The notes beneath the pieces are model-generated. The model did not search any database. It worked only from the letters and a program-made list of their open reading frames with translations, and was not told the origin of the DNA. Made by a program: the position numbers and the translations under genes. Below are positions 61,396 to 64,000 of a stretch of 64,000 nucleotides of DNA, one piece after another; the first letter of the stretch is position 1, and each line of letters starts with the position of its first letter. This DNA comes from Artemisia argyi (Eukaryota; Streptophyta; Magnoliopsida; Asterales; Asteraceae): the NCBI GenBank assembly GCA_030686995.1, contig JARVZY010002408.1:62001-126000 (forward strand), given 5' to 3'.

Positions 61396-64000
61396 AGACG
61401 AGATTATATTGACATACATGAGTTGTTAAACGGATGAGTAAAGTTGATATTGACATGCATGAGATGTTAAACGGATGAGACGGGATGACATTGACATACA
61501 TGAGATGTTAAACGGATGAGTTGAGATGATATTGACGTAAATGAGATGTTAAACGGATGGGATGACTTGATATTGAAATACATGATATGTTAAACGGATG
61601 AAACAAGATGATATTGACATATGTGAGATGTTAAATGGATGAGATGACATGATATTGACATACATGAGATGTAAAAGGGATAAGTAGAGATGATATTGGC
61701 ATACATGAGATGTTAAACGGATGAGTCGAAATGATATTGACATACATGAGATGTTAAACGGATGAGACGAGATGATATTGACATACATGGAATGTTAAAC
61801 GGATGGGATATGATGATATTTACATACATGAGATATTAAACGGATGAGTCGAGATGATATTGACATACATGAGATGTTAAACGGATTATACGATGTGATA
61901 TTAACATACATGAGATGTTAAACGGATGAGTCAAAATGATATTGACATACATGAGATGTTAAACGGATGAGACGAGATGATACTGGCATACATGGAATGT
62001 TAAACAGATGAGATAAGATGATATTTACATACATGGGATGTTATACGGATGAGTCGAGATGATATTGACATACATGATATGTTAAACGGATGAGATGACA
62101 TAATATTGATATATATGAGATGTAAAACGGATGAGTAGAGATGATATTGGCATACATGAGATATTAAACGGATGAACCGAGATGATATTTACATACATGA
62201 GATGTTAAACGGATGAGACGAGATGATATTGACATACATAAGATGTTAAATGGATGAGACGATATGATATTGACATATTGAGATGTTAAACTGATGATAC
62301 GACATGATATTGACATATATGAGATGTTAAATGGATTAGTCGAGATGATCTTGACATACAAGAGATGTTAAACAGATGAGTTGAGATGATATTGACATAC
62401 ATGAGATGTTAAAGGAATCAGACGAGATGATATTGACATACATGAGATGTTAAACGGATGAGACAAGATGATATAGACATACATGAGATGTTAAACGGAT
62501 GAGTCGAGATGTTATTGACATATATGAGATGTTAAACGAATGAGACGACATGATATTGACATGCATCAGGTGTTAACCGGATGAGACAAGATAATATTGA
62601 CATACATTAGATGTTAAACGGATGAGATGACATGATATTGACATACATGAAATGTTAAACGGATTAGTAGAGATGATATTGTCATACATGAGATGTTAAA
62701 CGGATGTGTCAATATGATATTATTGACATACACGAGACGTTAAACGGATGAGACGAGATGATATTGACATACATGAGATAAGATGATATTTACATACGTG
62801 CGATGTTAAACGGATGAGTAAAGATGATATTGACATACATGAGATGTTAAACGGATGAGATGACATGATATTGGCATACATGAGATGTTAAACGGATTAT
62901 TCAAAATGATATTGACATACATGAGATGTTAAACGGATGAGATAAGATGATATTGGCATACGTTAGATGTTAAACAGATGATTCGAGATGATATTGACAT
63001 ACATGAGATGTTTAACAGATGAGACGAGATTATATTGACATACATGAGTTGTTAAACGGATGAGTAAAGTTGATATTGACATGCATGAGATGTTAAACGA
63101 ATGAGTTGATATAATATTGACATACATGCGATATTAAACGGATGAATTAAGATGATATTGACATACATGAGATGTTAAACGAATAAGACGAGATGATATT
63201 GACATACATGAGATGTTAAACGGATGAGACGAGATGATATTGGCATACATGAGATGTAAAACGGATGAATAGAGATGATATTGACATACATGACATGTTA
63301 AACAGATGAGTTGAGATGATATTGACATACATGAGATGTTAAAGGAATCAGACGAGATGATATTCACATACATGAGATGTTAAACGGATGAGATGACATG
63401 ATATTGACATACATGATATGTAAAATGGATGAGTAGAGATGATATTGACATACATGAGATGTTAAACGAATAAGAATAGACGATATTGACATACATGAGA
63501 TGTTAAACGGATGAGACGAGATGATGTTGGCATACATGAGATGTTAAACGGATGAGACGATATGATATTGACATAATGAGATGTTAAACGGATGATATGA
63601 CATGATATTGACGTATATGAGATGTTAACCGGATGAGTTGAGATGATATTGACATACATGAGATGTTAAACGAATAAGACGACATGATATTGAAATACAT
63701 GATATGTTATACGGATGAGACGACATGATATTGACATAGATGAGATGTTAAACAGATGAGATGACATGATATTGACATACATGTGATGTAAACGGATGAG
63801 ATGACATGATATTGACATACATGTGATGTAAACGGATGAGTAGAGATGATATTGGAATACATGAGATGTTAAACGGATGAGTCAAAATGATATTGACATA
63901 CATGAGATCCTAAACGGATGAGACGAGATTATATTGACATACATGGAATGTTAAACGGATGAGATAAGATGATATTAACATACATGAGATGTTATACGGA
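61396..64000. repeat. 41-bp satellite array, right block (runs off the window)
   Basis: Same monomer as the left block, about 63 copies, continuing past the right edge. Variant order from about 61478 follows that of 51409 onward in the left block, almost monomer by monomer. A second restart of the order lies at 63062, so at least two higher-order units are visible. The first five bases are the right AGACG target duplication. Confidence 0.95.

Overview
The window is plant nuclear DNA, almost certainly from a eudicot. It is AT-rich, its genes carry GT-AG introns, and most of it is transposable elements. The chromovirus gag, the long LTRs and the Copia element would fit an Asteraceae genome, but that placement is inference. 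Genes were rebuilt by eye from splice sites and protein-family memory; no database was searched.

Four single-copy-type genes can be supported. A UPF0496 (DUF677) gene (+, 9983-11204) faces an intact six-exon Abitram/FAM206-like gene (-, 11389-14753). A complete three-exon alpha-expansin gene lies on - (29420-30723). A FAD-dependent monooxygenase gene (-, 36055-37667) has five good exons but no visible exon for the N-terminal Rossmann GxGxxG segment, so it is partial or a pseudogene.

Layout: 1-1860 is unassigned sequence plus a MITE. 1861-9723 is a CACTA transposon (matching ends, TTT target duplication) that carries organellar ribosomal protein uL11 and bHLH gene fragments and a nested Helitron. 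9724-14753 holds the first two genes. 15702-27039 is a decayed Ty1/copia element; its integrase core has been replaced by about 6.2 kb containing a CACTA-type end and a long LTR. 27040-28263 is hAT transposon debris. 28264-38465 holds the expansin and monooxygenase genes, two related SINE-like copies and a hAT MITE with an 8-bp target duplication.

39330-47030 is a patchwork of intron-containing fragments from at least four unrelated genes, all on the + strand: RTN4IP1-like quinone oxidoreductase, PDCD2, a UBX-domain protein and a UPL3/UPL4-type HECT ligase. Several carry stop codons. This is the usual look of DNA-level transduplication by a Helitron or Pack-type element.

From 50890 to the right edge runs a 41-bp satellite with a higher-order period of roughly 1.6-1.75 kb. 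It is split by a very young LTR retrotransposon (52952-61395, target duplication AGACG) that has gag but no pol and itself contains a MITE. The main interest is the captured-gene patchwork, the fragment-carrying CACTA, and the satellite with its gag-only retroelement. I see no operon-like or defence-like system.
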